Source of the DNA: Pseudomonas sp. Fl4BN1
Lineage (GTDB): Bacteria; Pseudomonadota; Gammaproteobacteria; Pseudomonadales; Pseudomonadaceae
DNA: 64,000 nt
NCBI RefSeq assembly: GCF_009908285.1
Contig: NZ_JAAARM010000025.1
Span: forward strand, 1 to 64,000
Direction: 5' to 3'
The notes beneath the pieces are model-generated. The model worked only from the letters and a program-made list of their open reading frames with translations, was not told where the DNA came from and did no database searches. Shown here one piece after another: positions 43,615-52,402 of this stretch; the first letter of the stretch is position 1; each line of letters opens with the position of its first letter. A program made the translations under genes and the position numbers.

Positions 43615-46188
43615 TCAGGTGCTCGAACCTGCGGCCTGGGCCGCCTCGGCGCAGAGTGCCAATAACCCTGCAGTCTCCAGCGGCGGCCCCAGGTGGCTGC
43701 CTTGGACCTCGTCGCACTGGATGGCATGCAGCAGCTTGAGCTGCTCCGTTGTTTCCACACCTTCGGCAACCACCCGCAACGACAGGGCGTGCGCCAGGTC
43801 GACGATCGCCTGGACAATCGAACGCCCGGTGTCATTGCCGTGCATCCTGGCCACCAGGCTGTGGTCAATCTTCAAGCCATCCAGAGGAAAACTCTGCAGG
43901 AACTGCAACGCCGAGTAGCCGGTACCGAAGTCATCCATCAACAGACGCACACCCAAAGCCTTGAGCCCCTGCATGCTGGTCAGCACCTGACGACTGTCGT
44001 CGAACAGCATCTTGTCGGTCACTTCCAGTTCCAGCCGTGAGGGCTCCAGCCCGCTCCGAATCAGCGCACCGTTGATTCGGGCCACCAGTTGCCCGCGCTG
44101 AAACTCGCTGGACGACAGCTTTACCGCCAGCAGCAGGTGCCCGGGCCAGCTGCGGGCGGCGCGGCAGGCCGCGTGCAGCACCCAGTCGCTCAACGGCAGG
44201 ATCAGGCCGCTGTCCTCGGCGATCGGTACAAACACCTCCGGCTCCAGTAGCCCGCGTTGCGGATGCTGCCAGCGCACCAGCGCCTCGGCGCCCACCAGGC
44301 GTCGGTCGGCCAGCCGGTAACGAGGCTGGAACTGCAGGATCAGTTGATCCTGTTCAATCGCATGGCGCAGGTCGCGCTCCAGGCTGCGCCGCTCGATGAT
44401 CCGCACCTTCATGTCAGCGGCATAGAAACGCCAGGTGCTGCGTCCTGCCGCCTTGGCCTCGTAGAGGGCAATGTCAGCGAAGCGCAGCAACTCCTCGGCT
44501 TGGCGGGCGTCGGCCGGGGCCCGGGCAATGCCGATGCTGGCACTGATGAAGACTTCATGCCCGCCAATGTAGAACGGCGCTTCGATCCGCTCGATCAAGC
44601 GCCGGCACAGGCCTTCGATCTCGGCCTCGGTCACTTGCCCCGGCACCACCAGGACAAACTCGTCGCCGCCGACCCTGGCCACCAGGTCTTCACTGCGCAG
44701 GCACTGGCTCAGGCGCTGGGAGACCTCATGCAGCACCTGGTCGCCGGCCGCATGCCCCAACAGGTCATTCACCGGCTTGAAGCGATCGAGGTCGATGCTG
44801 AGCATCAACAAGGGCTCCTGCAAGAGCGGCAAGGCCTGGAGCTTGCCTTCGAGAAACTCCTGCATGCGCGTGCGGTTGGCCAGCCCGGTCAGGGCATCGT
44901 GCTGGGACAAGTACTCGATCCGCCGCCGGGCCGCGACTTCCTCGGTGATGTCGCTGGCGGTGCCACGGTAACCACCAGCAGCCATGGCCCGCACCGAAAG
45001 ACGGCAGATCCGCGGCTGCCGCTCACCATCCAGGTAAGTGCACTGCAAGACCGCCTGCGGGTGCCGGTCCGGGAGCGCCAGCCAGCTTTGCAGCGAATCC
45101 TGATCGGTGCTCAGCAGCTCGTCCATCGCCAGTCCCAGGGTTGCCTCCCGAGCCAGCCCCGTGACCACCTCGAAGCGCTCGGAGAGATAGGTGAAACGCA
45201 GTTGCGGATCGACTTCCCAGATCCAGTCGGAGGCAGCTTCGGCGACGTCGCGAAAACGCTCCTCGCTGGCCGCCAGGGCCCAGCGACTGACGCGCAAGGC
45301 CTGCACTTGCTGATCCATCAGCCGCGCCGCAGCAGCGGCTCGGCGCAACAGGAACCCAGCCATCAGCCCTACTAGCAGGCCCGCCAACAGCAACAGCGGC
45401 ATCACCAGCAGCAACAACCGGTGCCCCGGACGCGCGGGTTGCCACTGCAGGGTTCCGGCGCCTTCGGGCAAGGCCAGGGTGGGCAGCCCGTCCGCCGCTC
45501 CGGCAGCGGCCAGTTGCAGTTGCTCGATGCCCATTCCCTGCCCCAGGGCTAGCAACCGCGTCGGATCCAAGCGAGCCACAAAGATCAGCACCGATTGCGG
45601 TCCGGCATCGCCCCGCACCTGCGGATCGTTGCCCGGGCTCAGCACATCGGCCACCACCAGCGCCGGAACGCCGGCGATCGACAGGTAGCGGCTGCTGGCG
45701 TTGCCGCCGGCCGCCGCCAGACGCGCGTGATCCACCAGAGGTTGCAGGGCTTCCCCCAGCCAGTCCCGGGCATCCATCGACACCAGGCGTCCGGCCACCA
45801 GCGCGTAGACGGTCCGCCCCTGCGGGTCGATCACAAACACCCCGTCGAAGCCCAGGTCCTGGTACAGGGTCGGGCCGAAGTTCTGACGGGTGAAAGCCCA
45901 CTCCAGATCGACGCTCAGGTGCAAGTGCTGGTAGGCATCACCCCACAGCGCGTAGTCCTTGAGGGTGGTGCGGGCATTGCTGTCGAAGGCCTGCAGTGCC
46001 TTGTCGAGATCCAGGCGGCTGTGCTGCTCGGCGGCGAGGTTCTGATCGAGGGCGATGTACACCAGCAACACCGCGGTGAACAGAAACAGCGCCAGCAACA
46101 GCCCCAAGCATCCCAGCAAGGTGGTCCGGGTCAGCGCCTGATTGGAGGGGCTGCTTCCTGGTGACGGATCAAGACCGAGGTTTTCCAT
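43615..46188 (-). CDS. CHASE4-PAS-GGDEF-EAL c-di-GMP turnover protein
   Basis: The 857-residue inner-membrane protein has a helix near 23-47, a periplasmic CHASE4 sensor (DSNARTTLKDYALWGDAYQHL, FGPTLYQDLGFDGVFVID), a second helix near 257-282, a PAS domain (about 310-415), a GGDEF domain with intact GGDEF near 509 and metal aspartates (SIDLDRFK), and an EAL domain with EALVRW near 633, DDFGTGYSALQFL and EGVETTEQLKLL. An RxxD site (RSED) precedes GGDEF. Both catalytic domains look complete, so either activity is possible. It is convergent with the DUF2252 gene, 11 bases apart. Confidence 0.92.
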   Translation of the reverse strand: MENLGLDPSPGSSPSNQALTRTTLLGCLGLLLALFLFTAVLLVYIALDQNLAAEQHSRLDLDKALQAFDSNARTTLKDYALWGDAYQHLHLSVDLEWAFTRQNFGPTLYQDLGFDGVFVIDPQGRTVYALVAGRLVSMDARDWLGEALQPLVDHARLAAAGGNASSRYLSIAGVPALVVADVLSPGNDPQVRGDAGPQSVLIFVARLDPTRLLALGQGMGIEQLQLAAAGAADGLPTLALPEGAGTLQWQPARPGHRLLLLVMPLLLLAGLLVGLMAGFLLRRAAAAARLMDQQVQALRVSRWALAASEERFRDVAEAASDWIWEVDPQLRFTYLSERFEVVTGLAREATLGLAMDELLSTDQDSLQSWLALPDRHPQAVLQCTYLDGERQPRICRLSVRAMAAGGYRGTASDITEEVAARRRIEYLSQHDALTGLANRTRMQEFLEGKLQALPLLQEPLLMLSIDLDRFKPVNDLLGHAAGDQVLHEVSQRLSQCLRSEDLVARVGGDEFVLVVPGQVTEAEIEGLCRRLIERIEAPFYIGGHEVFISASIGIARAPADARQAEELLRFADIALYEAKAAGRSTWRFYAADMKVRIIERRSLERDLRHAIEQDQLILQFQPRYRLADRRLVGAEALVRWQHPQRGLLEPEVFVPIAEDSGLILPLSDWVLHAACRAARSWPGHLLLAVKLSSSEFQRGQLVARINGALIRSGLEPSRLELEVTDKMLFDDSRQVLTSMQGLKALGVRLLMDDFGTGYSALQFLQSFPLDGLKIDHSLVARMHGNDTGRSIVQAIVDLAHALSLRVVAEGVETTEQLKLLHAIQCDEVQGSHLGPPLETAGLLALCAEAAQAAGSST

Positions 46189-46407
46189 AGGGCTCCATGC
46201 GCCATAGCGACAAAGCGACCGGCGTGACTCACGCCGACATATGGTCTTTGACGAAGCTCCCGCTTGCCTATTGAAGATAGACAGTATTTTTCCGCCAGGC
46301 TCGAAGAAAAGCCCGGGGCCGGGGTGGCACTGGAGAGACGTTGGAGCAGGCCGGGACTGCCGGCGGCGAATGAGGCCGCCAACAGTCCGCTCAGCAGCGC
46401 GGGTTGA
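46189..46407. other. Intergenic gap upstream of the GGDEF-EAL gene
   Basis: The 219 bases hold the promoter of the CHASE4 protein gene and the end of the Nudix fusion gene. No gene, repeat or clear operator was seen. Base composition is mixed, with an AT-rich stretch near 46268-46290 (TATTGAAGATAGACAG) that could hold a promoter. Confidence 0.35.
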
Positions 46408-47367
46408 TCAGGCGCGGAGCGCGACCGGAGTCAGCACAGGCAGTTGCTCCACCTGATGATAGATACCCAGGCCCAGCCCCTGGGCGATGCGCACCATGGC
46501 ATCGGAGCCTGCCGAGGCCCCACCGATGCGCAGCACCGCGTCACAGCGCTCCAGCAGGCGTTCGGCATAGGCGTGAAACTGCGCGTTGTACACCGCGTCA
46601 CCCACGGCCCGGGAGCCCGCCAGGCGGGTCATCGGCAACGCCACCCACTCCCCCAGCACCGGGAAATGCCCGGCCGCCAGGACCTGCGCGGCACACTGCT
46701 CCATGGCTTCGACATTGCGTGCCAGCAACGCCGGATCGTCATCCGTACCGGAACGATAAGGCCCGGCCACCAGCACCATCAGGCTGCGAGGCTTGAGCAC
46801 ATGCAGCTGCAGGTATTGCAGGAGCATGATGGTCTTGCCATCGGCGATCTCCCCGCTCTTGATCATGCCCAGGGCCTGGTCGATGTCCAGTTCCAGGACC
46901 TCGATGTCCTCGCCCTCATGCTCCAGGCCGCCGCCGTCGCTGATGCGGTCCCCGGCCTGGTAGCGGCCAATGAAGAAATGCACCCGCTCGGTCACCGAGC
47001 CCGGGCTCATGAAGGCGTCGAAGACCTTCTGCACCTCCCCTACCCGATAACCTGTCTCCTCCTCCGCCTCCTGGCGAATGCGGACTTCCGGACTGGCGTT
47101 GTCCAGCAGGCCGGCGGCGGTTTCGATCAGGTAGCCGCTGTGGCCATTGACGAAGGCCGGCATGCGGAACTGCCGGGTCAGCAGTACCGTGCGCAGCTCG
47201 AGGTTGTACAACAGGATCGTCGCGCCATTGCCCCGGTCGTAGACCTCACGGGCCTGGGCCTGCCAGCTACCGTCGCGACGACGCAACTCGAAGCTGTACT
47301 TCTTCAGCACATACCAGTTGTCAGACAGGGTTTGTTCGCCAGTGATACGGACCGACTCGTGGCTCAT
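46408..47367 (-). CDS. NudK-like Nudix hydrolase fused to a DUF4406-like domain
   Basis: Residues 1-190 match NudK, the GDP-mannose hydrolase (SDNWYVLKKYSFELRRRDG, YDRGNGATILLYN, GYLIETAAGLLDN). The Nudix box (86-106) has S for the first glutamate and Q for the arginine, but EEETGY keeps the metal-binding acids. Residues 195-305 form a second domain, VAGPYRSGTDDDPALLARNVEAMEQC and CDAVLRIGGASAGSDAMVRIA, like DUF4406/nucleoside deoxyribosyltransferases. E. coli NudK ends near residue 190, so this is a true fusion. It overlaps the SUKH gene by 4 bases. Confidence 0.88.
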   Translation of the reverse strand: MSHESVRITGEQTLSDNWYVLKKYSFELRRRDGSWQAQAREVYDRGNGATILLYNLELRTVLLTRQFRMPAFVNGHSGYLIETAAGLLDNASPEVRIRQEAEEETGYRVGEVQKVFDAFMSPGSVTERVHFFIGRYQAGDRISDGGGLEHEGEDIEVLELDIDQALGMIKSGEIADGKTIMLLQYLQLHVLKPRSLMVLVAGPYRSGTDDDPALLARNVEAMEQCAAQVLAAGHFPVLGEWVALPMTRLAGSRAVGDAVYNAQFHAYAERLLERCDAVLRIGGASAGSDAMVRIAQGLGLGIYHQVEQLPVLTPVALRA

Positions 47368-48353
47368 GGGTGCTCCTGGGGCTGAGGCTGTTCTTCGCGC
47401 AACGCGGCCAACTGCTTGAGCAACTGGCCGCGATAGTCTTCGCTCAAGACCAGGCCGCCAGCGCTCTGGCGTATCTGCCCGGCGCCCAGCCGATCGCGGA
47501 ACCAGTCCTCGATGAAGCGCGGCGCGTAGCCGCCGGTACCGAAGCCGTTGCCGAAGGCAATCATGTGCTGGTAGGCCAGCAGGTACTGTGATTTATCCGC
47601 CACCGGGTGGCGATTCTGATACAGCCAGAACTGCAGATCGTACAACAGCTGCGACAACGGGTCGGCGTGCAGGGCGAAGTAGCGCTTGTCCTCGACAATC
47701 CGCAAGGCAATCTCGCGGATCAGTGCAGCGATGTCAGGGACCTGCTGGAAGTGCTCGATCAGCTCGCCCAGCAACGGCGAAAACCCAGCGTTGACGACCT
47801 TGTCCAGGTCGTCGAGGTAATCCTGCTCCGCGTTGTCATACACCTCCCACGACACCAAGCCGCGGACAAACGCCTCGAAACTCGAGGCCAGGAAAGTCAC
47901 CTCATAGTCGCTCTCCTGGTCCACATGCACCACCTGCGGCTCACCCTCGGGGCCGCATTCGCGGTAGTCCAGGGCAATCATGTCGTGCCCGGCGGACGGG
48001 CAATCGCAGATGTACACCCCAAGGTCCGGATAGCCCCATTCCTCGATCATGAAACGACTGCCGAGCCCACCCCCCAGGGAGTAGTGCGAGTCGCTGCCAA
48101 TGCACAGGAAACTGTCGATCGCACAATGGTCTTGCGCCCAGGAAGTGCCCTGGTCCACCGGGAAGCAGGTCAGCCGCGGACGGCCGCCGTTGTAGCGGCG
48201 CATGAAGGCCACATAGGACGCCGGCAAGCGGTAGCCCAACTGCTGTTGCAGTTCGGCGATCAGTTGATCGCTGGGCGGCGGCTGGTTGATCTTTCTGCTG
48301 GAGCCCTGGTCCCAGAATGCATCCAGGTCAATATCGTGGGGAAAGTCGCTCAT
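47364..48353 (-). CDS. SMI1/KNR4 (SUKH)-domain protein
   Basis: The 329-residue protein has a SUKH domain in its first 170 residues (LIAELQQQLGYRLPASYVAFMRRYNGG, IGSDSHYSLGGGLGSRFMIEEWGYPDLGVYICDCPSAGHDMIALDYRECG), the fold of many bacterial immunity proteins. The rest is helical and unassigned, though IALRIVEDKRYFALHADPL suggests a second small domain. No toxin gene is adjacent, so immunity is not shown. It is translated ahead of, and coupled to, the Nudix fusion gene. The start at 48353 is the second in-frame ATG. Confidence 0.86.
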   Translation of the reverse strand: MSDFPHDIDLDAFWDQGSSRKINQPPPSDQLIAELQQQLGYRLPASYVAFMRRYNGGRPRLTCFPVDQGTSWAQDHCAIDSFLCIGSDSHYSLGGGLGSRFMIEEWGYPDLGVYICDCPSAGHDMIALDYRECGPEGEPQVVHVDQESDYEVTFLASSFEAFVRGLVSWEVYDNAEQDYLDDLDKVVNAGFSPLLGELIEHFQQVPDIAALIREIALRIVEDKRYFALHADPLSQLLYDLQFWLYQNRHPVADKSQYLLAYQHMIAFGNGFGTGGYAPRFIEDWFRDRLGAGQIRQSAGGLVLSEDYRGQLLKQLAALREEQPQPQEHP

Positions 48354-48421
48354 CCAAAGCATCCATTGCAGTTGAAAAAAAGGCCTCAGCCTAAGGCGGC
48401 ACAGGCTACCTCAATCGCCCC

Positions 48422-48736
48422 TCACAGCCACCAGCGCAGAAGGAAAAAGAAACCCATGCTCAGCAACATGCTGACCAGGGTATTGCGCGTGTAGATCACC
48501 AGCGCAATCGCCACCAGGGAGCTCAACAGGTAGGGATTGTCCCACCCCAGGTTCAACTGATGCTCGGGCATGAACACGATGGGCCCGCAGATTGCCGTGA
48601 GCATTCCCGGCACCGCGAAACCGAGGAACTGCCGCGCATTGCTGCTCAGGCGCAGTGGCAGGCGCGGCTCGAGAAAGACATAGCGATTGAGAAACACCAA
48701 CAGGCCCATGCCGAAGATAACTGCCCAGACCATCAT
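48422..48736 (-). CDS. azlD: AzlD-family branched-chain amino-acid exporter subunit
   Basis: The 104-residue protein has four predicted helices and the AzlD pattern VWAVIFGMGLLVFLNRYVFL, SSNARQFLGFAVPGMLTAICGPIVF and RNTLVSMLLSMGFFFLLRW. It pairs with AzlC to form an exporter of branched-chain amino acids. The first of two adjacent ATGs overlaps the azlC stop by 4 bases, so it is translated with it. Confidence 0.88.
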   Translation of the reverse strand: MMVWAVIFGMGLLVFLNRYVFLEPRLPLRLSSNARQFLGFAVPGMLTAICGPIVFMPEHQLNLGWDNPYLLSSLVAIALVIYTRNTLVSMLLSMGFFFLLRWWL

Positions 48737-49431
48737 GTGCGCCCCCGATACAACTTGTTGCAGACAAAGCCCGCAGTCATGCCCGCCAGGCCGGCCAATA
48801 CCAGGGCCGAGCCCCAGTGCCAATAACTGAACAGCACCGAACAGAACAGCGACACCGCGACACAGACCACCGTCGGCACATTGCGTACCAGCGGCGTAAT
48901 CAGGGCGATGAAGGTGGCGGCAATGGAGAAGTCCAACCCCAGGTGCTCCAACCCTGGAATGCTCTTGCCCAGGACGATGCCCAGCAGGGTGAAGAGGTTC
49001 CACGCCACATAGAAGGTCAGGCCCACGCCTAGGGCGTACCAGCGGTTGAACTGCTGCTGGTCATGGGCACTGGTCAGGGCAAACAGCTCATCGGTGAGCA
49101 GAAAGCCCAGGCCCACCCGCCAGCGGCCGGGCAACGGCGAAATCACCGAGCGCAGGCTCATGCCGTAGAGCAAGTGCTGGGAGGTCAGCAGCAAGGTGGT
49201 CAGCAGGATCGAGAAGACCCCCGCCCCGCCCTTGAGCATGCCGATGGCCACCAGTTGCGCGGCACCGGCGAAGACAATGCTCGACAGCCCCTGGCCTTGC
49301 AGCGGGGTGAGATTGGCCTCAATGGCCATGGAGCCTGCCAGCAGCCCCCAGGGCGCGGTGGCCAGGGACAACGGCACGATGGCAATGGCGCCACGAACAA
49401 AGGCGGCACGGGGTAAGAGAACGCTGGACAT
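48733..49431 (-). CDS. azlC: AzlC-family branched-chain amino-acid exporter subunit
   Basis: The 232-residue protein has about seven helices and AzlC motifs: FVRGAIAIVPLSLATAPWGLLAGSMAIEANLTPLQGQGLSSIVFAGAAQLVAIGML near the start, and LLYGMSLRSVISPLPGRWRVGLGFLLTDELFALT. The ATG at 49431 follows AGGG. It works with AzlD in exporting branched-chain amino acids or analogues. No Lrp/AsnC regulator lies adjacent, unlike some azlBCD loci. Confidence 0.9.
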   Translation of the reverse strand: MSSVLLPRAAFVRGAIAIVPLSLATAPWGLLAGSMAIEANLTPLQGQGLSSIVFAGAAQLVAIGMLKGGAGVFSILLTTLLLTSQHLLYGMSLRSVISPLPGRWRVGLGFLLTDELFALTSAHDQQQFNRWYALGVGLTFYVAWNLFTLLGIVLGKSIPGLEHLGLDFSIAATFIALITPLVRNVPTVVCVAVSLFCSVLFSYWHWGSALVLAGLAGMTAGFVCNKLYRGRT

Positions 49432-49547
49432 AGAACCCTGCACACAAATAACGGACGCTGACTGTGCCATCTGCCGGCGCCCCTGGCTTGAACGATCTTG
49501 CGCAATTGCCCGCGCCTGCAGGAATCGCTCGCGTAGGCGCTGGCTTG

Positions 49548-49631
49548 TGTAGGAGCTGGCTCGCCAGCGAAGGCGGCTCCAAGACCAGCACAAGACGTGC
49601 AGCCCCCTTCGCCGGCAAGCCGGCTCCTACA
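49548..49631. repeat. Pseudomonas REP inverted-repeat pair
   Basis: Two arms, TGTAGGAGCTGGCTCGCC... at 49548-49572 and its inverted copy at 49607-49631, match at 22 of 25 positions. This is the typical extragenic palindrome of Pseudomonas, here between azlC and the fabV terminator. No rayT transposase is seen in the window. Confidence 0.85.
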
Positions 49632-49654
49632 GGGAATATGTGGGCGCAAACGAC

Positions 49655-49679
49655 AGCGCCCCTCACGAGGAGGGGCGCT
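49655..49679 (-). terminator. Strong hairpin after fabV
   Basis: A perfect 10-base stem AGCGCCCCTC / GAGGGGCGCT with a 5-base loop lies 20-44 bases beyond the fabV stop codon on the minus strand. A short TGTCGTTTG follows on that strand, so it can act as a terminator although the T tract is poor. Confidence 0.75.
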
Positions 49680-49698
49680 GGCTGATGCTACACGCAGC

Positions 49699-50895
49699 TT
49701 ACAGCTGGATCAGGTTGCTGATCTTCACGTCCGGATCGACGTCGGCTTCGTAGTCGACGCCCGGGATCTCGAAACCGAACAAGCGCAGGAACTCTTGCTT
49801 GTAACCGACGAAATCGGTCATTTCGTAGAGGTTCTCGCTGGTGACCTGGTCCCACAGGGCTTTCACCCGGTCCTGGACCTGCGGTTCCAGCTCTTTGTAG
49901 TCGGCGCGCAGGCGGCCTTCCTGGTCGATCACTGGCGTCTCGGCGTACAGGCTGTTCTTGTACAAGCCGTAGACCTGTTCGATGCAACCTTCGTGGCTGC
50001 CCTGCTCTTTCATCACCTTGAACAGCAGCGACAGGTACAGCGGCATGATCGGGATTGCCGAGCTGGCCTGGGTCACCACGGCCTTGAGTACCGACACCCT
50101 AGCGTCGCCACCCAGGTCGGCCAGTTGCTGGCGCATGCCGATGACTTTGTGGTCCAGGTCTTTCTTGGCTTCGCCAATCGAACCGTTCCAGTAGATGTCG
50201 TGGGTCAGCTTCTCGCCCAGGTAGGTAAAGGCGGTGGTTTTCGCGCCTTCAGCCAGAACCCCGGCTTCGTGCAGCGCGTCGATCCACATCTGCCAGTCTT
50301 CGCCGCCCATCACCGCCACGGTGCCGTCGATCTCTTCCTGGGTCGCCGGCTGCAGGGTGGTTTCCTTGACGATTTCCTTGTCGGTGTCGACACCGCGCAG
50401 GGTCACGGACTTGCCCAGGGGCTTGAGGGTCGAGCTCAGCACTTCACCGGTCTTGGGGTGGGTGCGGCGCGGGGCGGCCAGGCTGTAGACCACCAGGTCG
50501 ATCTTGCCCAGGTCGCGCTTGATGGTCTCGATGGTCTCGGCCTTGACCGCGTCGGAGAAGGCGTCGCCATTGATGCTCTTGGCGTACAGGCCTTTTTCTT
50601 CGGCGAACTTGTGGAACGCCGCGGTGTTGTACCAGCCGGCGGTGCCCAGCTTGCCGTCAGCGCTGCCGCGCTCGAAGAACACCCCGAGGGTGTTGGCGCC
50701 GCAACCGAAGGCGGCGGTGATGCGTGCCGCCAGGCCGTAGCCGGTGGATGCGCCGAGGACCAGTACGTTCTTCGGCCCTGCGTCGATGGCGCCCTGCTGG
50801 GTGACGTAATCGATCTGCTGCTTGACGTTGGCTTCGCAACCCACCGGGTGGGTCGTCACACAGATAAAGCCGCGAACGCGGGGTTTGATGACCAT
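49699..50895 (-). CDS. fabV: Enoyl-ACP reductase FabV (trans-2-enoyl-CoA/ACP reductase)
   Basis: The 398-residue protein begins MVIKPRVRGFICVTTHPVGCE, the FabV family start, and has the NADH motif VLVLGASTGYGLAARI and the active-site Y-x8-K in YWNGSIGEAKK. FabV does the same reaction as FabI but resists triclosan and is longer than FabI. The ATG at 50895 was chosen; the frame is open further upstream without similarity. The genome thus has two enoyl-ACP reductases in this window alone, about 30 kb apart. Confidence 0.96.
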   Translation of the reverse strand: MVIKPRVRGFICVTTHPVGCEANVKQQIDYVTQQGAIDAGPKNVLVLGASTGYGLAARITAAFGCGANTLGVFFERGSADGKLGTAGWYNTAAFHKFAEEKGLYAKSINGDAFSDAVKAETIETIKRDLGKIDLVVYSLAAPRRTHPKTGEVLSSTLKPLGKSVTLRGVDTDKEIVKETTLQPATQEEIDGTVAVMGGEDWQMWIDALHEAGVLAEGAKTTAFTYLGEKLTHDIYWNGSIGEAKKDLDHKVIGMRQQLADLGGDARVSVLKAVVTQASSAIPIMPLYLSLLFKVMKEQGSHEGCIEQVYGLYKNSLYAETPVIDQEGRLRADYKELEPQVQDRVKALWDQVTSENLYEMTDFVGYKQEFLRLFGFEIPGVDYEADVDPDVKISNLIQL

Positions 50896-51183
50896 ACAAA
50901 TTCTCCCAATTTCAATGTGCCAGGCGCCGATAACGGCGGCGGCAGTGTCACTTGCTAAGTCGTAGACGCTCGCCATGGCTTCGCGTCACCAACCCGACGA
51001 ATTTGCCCGGCAAGGCTCGCGTCTGCCAGCGCCCGAAGTGTCGCCCCTGGCGCAAAAGTCGGCGTCGCGCATTGCCAGGGGCGAGACTCTAGCAGTTGCA
51101 CCCGCGCTGTTGCGCGTCAGTACAGCGAAATTTTGGTGATTTCGCCCGTGCCATTGGCCGCGCCGAGAATTCAAGATCAAGCC
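50896..51183. other. Intergenic region upstream of fabV
   Basis: This region holds the fabV promoter and the end of the LprI-like gene. The bases just before the fabV ATG (AATTGGGAGAATTTG on the minus strand) supply a GGGAGAA ribosome site. No gene or repeat was recognised in the rest. Confidence 0.35.
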
Positions 51184-52215
51184 TCAAGGCATCATGTCCA
51201 GCGCCAGGCGCTTGCCCTTGGTGCGTTCCTCGTACCAGTTCTGCACCGCATCCGGCAGGCTTTCCTTCCACTCCGGGACCGTGGTGTAGTAGCGCACCCG
51301 CACCTCATCCGCCGGCCCCACCGGCTTCAGCAGCGCCACCCACAGCTGCCCCTGGGCACCGCGGACTACCACCGCTGCATTGGTGGTGGCCAGCCCTCGT
51401 AGCCACATTTCGGTGACCTCGGCGCCCGGCAGCTCGGCAGAGCTTTGCGCCATGAACACCGAGCCGCTGTCGAGCAAGGTCTGGTAGTCCTCCTTAAGCA
51501 GTTGCCGGGCTTGCCGGTCTTCCTCTTCGCTGTGGACCAGGGCCAGGGTCAGCAGCGAGTACTCCGACTTCAGTGGCTGCCTGGAAGCGACGTAGGTGCC
51601 GTCGTAACGGACCCCGCTGCCGGCGCCACAGGCGAAGGATTCGCCATCCTGCATGACCTCCAGCAGGCCGTTGCGCGCACTGAAGCGCAGGCTGCAACCT
51701 TCGACCGCGTACATTGCCTCGCCCCCCTTGATTCGCGCCTTGCCCTGCAGCACACCGGAGTTGGCGCCGCCCATGGCGGATAGATCGAAGGCCAGGCGAT
51801 CCGCCCCCACGTGCCGGATCACCAGTTCACCGGCATAAAACGGACTGTTGGACACCCGCTGCCAAGTGCCCTGCCAATTGAACGGCACATTCATGTAGCG
51901 CAGCTCGGTCAAACGGCTCAGGTAGGTGCCCCGCAGACAGGCCAGCTCGGCCGCGCACTGGTCGCGCCGCTTGAGCCACTGCCGCTGATCGAAGCGCAGC
52001 GCCTTGGGGTCTGTCGCCTTGGCCAGGGTCGTCGCCCAGGCTGCACCCAGGCGGCTGTCCAAACCGGCGGTGTAAGAGTCGGCACAGATCGCCTTCTCAC
52101 TGGTGCTGGCGGCTTTTTTGCAGTCGAAACTGCTGGCCTGGAGCCCCTGGGAACAGGCCAGGGCAACGAACAACAGCCCGCAGGCCGGCCATGAGCGGAT
52201 GAGGGGTAAAAACAT
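51184..52215 (-). CDS. Secreted protein with LprI/DUF1311-type domain
   Basis: The 343-residue protein has a signal peptide (about 1-27) and, directly after it, an LprI-like region: SFDCKKAASTSEKAICAD, then LDSRLGAAWATTLAK and RRDQCAAELACLRGTYLSRLTEL, with paired cysteines. LprI proteins inhibit lysozyme. The following 200 residues are beta-rich and unassigned (YAGELVIRHVGADRLAFDLSAMGG). It probably acts in the periplasm or at the outer membrane. The ATG at 52215 was chosen because it opens the signal peptide. Confidence 0.8.
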   Translation of the reverse strand: MFLPLIRSWPACGLLFVALACSQGLQASSFDCKKAASTSEKAICADSYTAGLDSRLGAAWATTLAKATDPKALRFDQRQWLKRRDQCAAELACLRGTYLSRLTELRYMNVPFNWQGTWQRVSNSPFYAGELVIRHVGADRLAFDLSAMGGANSGVLQGKARIKGGEAMYAVEGCSLRFSARNGLLEVMQDGESFACGAGSGVRYDGTYVASRQPLKSEYSLLTLALVHSEEEDRQARQLLKEDYQTLLDSGSVFMAQSSAELPGAEVTEMWLRGLATTNAAVVVRGAQGQLWVALLKPVGPADEVRVRYYTTVPEWKESLPDAVQNWYEERTKGKRLALDMMP

Positions 52216-52402
52216 GGGTCGATTCCATTCTGAAAAGGCCGCGCAAGAATACCCGCAGGCCTTTCTCGGTTCACAGCATTGATGAAAAAAACTGCCTGCA
52301 ACAGCAGGCCCTTTCTCTCGTCTGGTGATACCGGTAATTTTTCCGCGACGGCTCTGGCACTGCCGTACTAAGCTCTGCTCCTTTGTATTTTCAAGGTGCG
52401 CG

